DNA of 6,784 nucleotides, taken from the NCBI GenBank assembly GCA_900757335.1, contig CAAENL010000096.1, positions 1 to 6,784 of the forward strand, in the 5' to 3' direction. Positions 4,909 through 6,784 of this stretch are shown here, piece after piece (the stretch's first letter is position 1; every line of letters starts with the position of its first letter). Under the pieces are notes generated by a model. It saw only the letters and a list, made by a program, of their open reading frames with translations, searched no databases and was not told the origin of the DNA. The translations under genes and the position numbers were made by a program. Source of the DNA: Clostridia bacterium (GTDB taxonomy: Bacteria; Bacillota; Clostridia; Oscillospirales; Acutalibacteraceae).

Positions 4909-6774
4909 ATGGGAAGTATAAAAGACGCTATATGGCGATTTGTTAAGCGTTACAGAAAATACGCACTGTTTTTTTGTGATTTTATTATATGGAATATATC
5001 GTTTTATATTTCTTTTGCCATAAACAAAAACAGTCTGACATTTATTACGGTTGACAGTCTGTTTCTTAAGTATCTTTTGACGGTCAACATATGTTTTTCG
5101 ATTGTTTTTGTTGCGTTTAAACTTTATGACAAAATATGGCGATATGCCGAAGCGGAAGATTTTTTTTACGCTGCCTTCGCAACATTTTGTGCAAATCTTT
5201 TGTTTTTCTTGGTTACGGTTTTAAGTTCGTCGAGAATGAGTCCTCGAATGTATTTTATTTTTCTTATAACTTCGATTTTGAGTATATTTATGTTTAGGGT
5301 TTTGTACCGAGTTAACCGTCTTATTGACAATGTTTCGAACGAAGATACGATAAATAAAAAACGAATGCTTATAGTTGGCGGTGGCGATTCTACAGCTCTT
5401 GTGCTTAGAGAGATTTCGAGGCATTCTTCGGGTGAATATTTGCCTGTTGCCATAGTTGATGACGACGGAGAAAAAATCGGCCGTAAACTTATGGGTGTAA
5501 AGATAGAAGGAGATACAGAAAAAATCCCGGAAATTTGTGAAAAATTTAAAGTGGAAGTAATACTGTTTTCCATTAATTCTATATCTACTTCCGAGAGAAG
5601 ACGTATACTTGATATTTGTTCCAAAACCAATCTTGAGGTACGGATTATACCAAATATATATGATACGGTTACCTCGGGAAGTTCTATATCTTCAGCTATA
5701 CGTAAAATAAGAGTGGAAGATTTGCTTGGTCGTGAGCCTATAATCTTTGATAAAAATCAATATGGCGATTATTTAATAGGAAAAACTATTTTGGTAACAG
5801 GTGGCGGTGGTTCGATAGGCTCTGAACTATGTCGTCAGATAGCAAAGCTTAGTCCCAAAAGGCTTATTATTTTGGATATTTACGAAAATAATGCATACGA
5901 AATACAGCAAGAACTCAAAATGAAATATGCAAATGATTTGAACTTATCTGTAGAGATTGCAACCATATGTGATAAAAAAGAACTTGAGGAAATATTCGAA
6001 AAAGAGAACATAGACGTAGTATTTCACGCAGCAGCTCACAAACACGTTCCTTTAATGGAAAAAAATATTGAAGAAGCAGTAAAAAACAATGTTTTCGGAA
6101 CGCTCAATGTTTTGGAATTATCAGATAAGTATAAAGTTAAAAAATTTGTTCAAATATCAACCGATAAAGCTGTTAATCCAACGAACGTAATGGGAGCAAC
6201 GAAACGCATATGCGAAATGTTGGTGCAAATGAAAAGTCGTGAAAGCGAAACTGAATTTGTAGCTGTTCGTTTTGGTAACGTTTTAGGTTCAAATGGCTCC
6301 GTTATACCTCTTTTTGAAGAACAGATTAAAAAAATGGGTCCCGTTACCGTGACCCATCCAGAAATAATAAGATATTTTATGACTATTCCTGAAGCTGTTT
6401 CTTTGGTCCTTACCGCGGGAGGCCTTGCAAAAGGCGGAGAAATATTTGTTTTGGATATGGGAGCTCCGGTTAAAATAAAAGATTTGGCTGAAAATTTGAT
6501 ACGCCTTTCAGGTTTTATTCCCGGGGAAGATATAAAAATCGAATACACGGGACTTAGGCCCGGAGAAAAACTTTACGAAGAACTTTTAATGGATGAAGAA
6601 GGAATTCAAAAAACCGAAAACAAGAAAATTTATATAGGACATCCTATCAAAGTTGATGCCAAACACTTACGCTTGGAGCTGGAAGAATTACGTAAACTTT
6701 GTGATTTTGAAAACAATGAAAAAATAGAAAAAAAGATTTTAGAAATTGTTCCAACTTTTACGCACACAATGTGA
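4909..6774 (+). CDS. Membrane-anchored UDP-sugar 4,6-dehydratase (CapD/WbpM/PglF type)
   Basis: This 621-residue protein belongs to the large FlaA1-like dehydratases that turn UDP-GlcNAc into a 4-keto-6-deoxy sugar for capsule, O-antigen or glycan synthesis. Four membrane helices lie near residues 18-38, 52-70, 86-106 and 113-131. A first Rossmann-like domain follows (about 152-250; LIVGGGDST), then the catalytic SDR domain (about 290-580) with NAD loop TGGGGSIGSELCRQ (297-310), HAAAHKHVPLME (373-384), STDKAVNPTNVMGATKR (417-433), RFGNVLGSNGSV (454-465) and TGLRPGEKLYEELL (547-560). The active site is the S-M-K form: Asp419, Lys420, with Met428 in place of the usual Tyr and Lys432, as in WbpM and PglF. 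I chose ATG 4909 (AAGGA at 4893-4897, 34 bases after upp). An in-frame ATG at 4843 would lie inside upp and add 22 charged residues before the membrane domain. Exact sugar and stereochemistry are not resolvable. Confidence 0.9.
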   Translation: MGSIKDAIWRFVKRYRKYALFFCDFIIWNISFYISFAINKNSLTFITVDSLFLKYLLTVNICFSIVFVAFKLYDKIWRYAEAEDFFYAAFATFCANLLFFLVTVLSSSRMSPRMYFIFLITSILSIFMFRVLYRVNRLIDNVSNEDTINKKRMLIVGGGDSTALVLREISRHSSGEYLPVAIVDDDGEKIGRKLMGVKIEGDTEKIPEICEKFKVEVILFSINSISTSERRRILDICSKTNLEVRIIPNIYDTVTSGSSISSAIRKIRVEDLLGREPIIFDKNQYGDYLIGKTILVTGGGGSIGSELCRQIAKLSPKRLIILDIYENNAYEIQQELKMKYANDLNLSVEIATICDKKELEEIFEKENIDVVFHAAAHKHVPLMEKNIEEAVKNNVFGTLNVLELSDKYKVKKFVQISTDKAVNPTNVMGATKRICEMLVQMKSRESETEFVAVRFGNVLGSNGSVIPLFEEQIKKMGPVTVTHPEIIRYFMTIPEAVSLVLTAGGLAKGGEIFVLDMGAPVKIKDLAENLIRLSGFIPGEDIKIEYTGLRPGEKLYEELLMDEEGIQKTENKKIYIGHPIKVDAKHLRLELEELRKLCDFENNEKIEKKILEIVPTFTHTM

Positions 6775-6784
6775 TGAAATATAA
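6771..6784 (+). CDS. Possible start of the next gene (only first codons in window)
   Basis: The dehydratase stop TGA 6772-6774 sits in the string GTGATG. Either GTG 6771 or ATG 6774 could open a frame reading ATG-AAA-TAT onward without a stop before the window ends. Such stop-start overlaps occur elsewhere in this cluster (3052-3055). However, I see no good Shine-Dalgarno in the preceding bases, and too little sequence is present to judge a product. Confidence 0.25.

Noticed and set aside
5166..6548. Long - strand frames opposite the dehydratase gene (5166-5630 and 6150-6548)
   Set aside because: The + strand encodes conserved SDR motifs across these stretches; the reverse translations are low-complexity and resemble nothing I know.

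Overview
This window is a densely packed stretch of bacterial chromosome with every gene on the + strand. It contains the end of one gene, six complete genes and possibly the first codons of another. The DNA is AT-rich, isoleucine is often coded by ATA, Shine-Dalgarno sites are strong (AGGAGG appears twice), and three of the six complete genes start with GTG or TTG. These traits, together with an APC permease carrying a cytosolic tail and a one-chain amino-acid receptor/permease fusion, suggest a low-GC Bacillota (Firmicutes-type) bacterium. I cannot place it below phylum, and the phylum call is itself an inference.

Layout. Positions 1-398 hold the C-terminal cytosolic tail of an APC-superfamily permease. 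Positions 415-1884 and 1871-2605 form a two-gene polar amino-acid ABC importer: a fused substrate-binding/permease protein followed by its GlnQ-type ATPase, overlapping by 14 bases. Positions 2630-3055 and 3052-3762 are tsaE and tsaB, two parts of the machinery that makes N6-threonylcarbamoyl-adenosine at position 37 of ANN-decoding tRNAs; they overlap by 4 bases. Then come rpiB (3774-4223, pentose phosphate isomerase) and upp (4236-4874, uracil salvage). The last complete gene, starting at 4909 and ending at 6774, is a membrane-anchored UDP-sugar 4,6-dehydratase of the CapD/WbpM/PglF type, probably the start of a surface-polysaccharide or protein-glycosylation locus to the right. A possible next start codon lies in the TGATG at its end.

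How they fit together. All gaps between complete genes are 34 bases or shorter and I see no terminator hairpin, so the genes could be read as one long transcript. Three exact TGnTATAAT extended -10 sequences inside coding regions are possible internal promoters. There are functional links: two amino-acid or cation uptake systems are adjacent, and RpiB (ribose 5-phosphate, the precursor of PRPP) sits beside Upp, which consumes PRPP. The dehydratase marks a switch from housekeeping to cell-envelope functions.

I found no RNA gene, mobile element, CRISPR array or integration site, and nothing that supports a wholly new system. The items most worth checking are a Lys in place of the usual ligand-binding Arg in the amino-acid receptor, an altered first nucleotide-binding loop in the dehydratase, and stop codons placed directly before two GTG starts.
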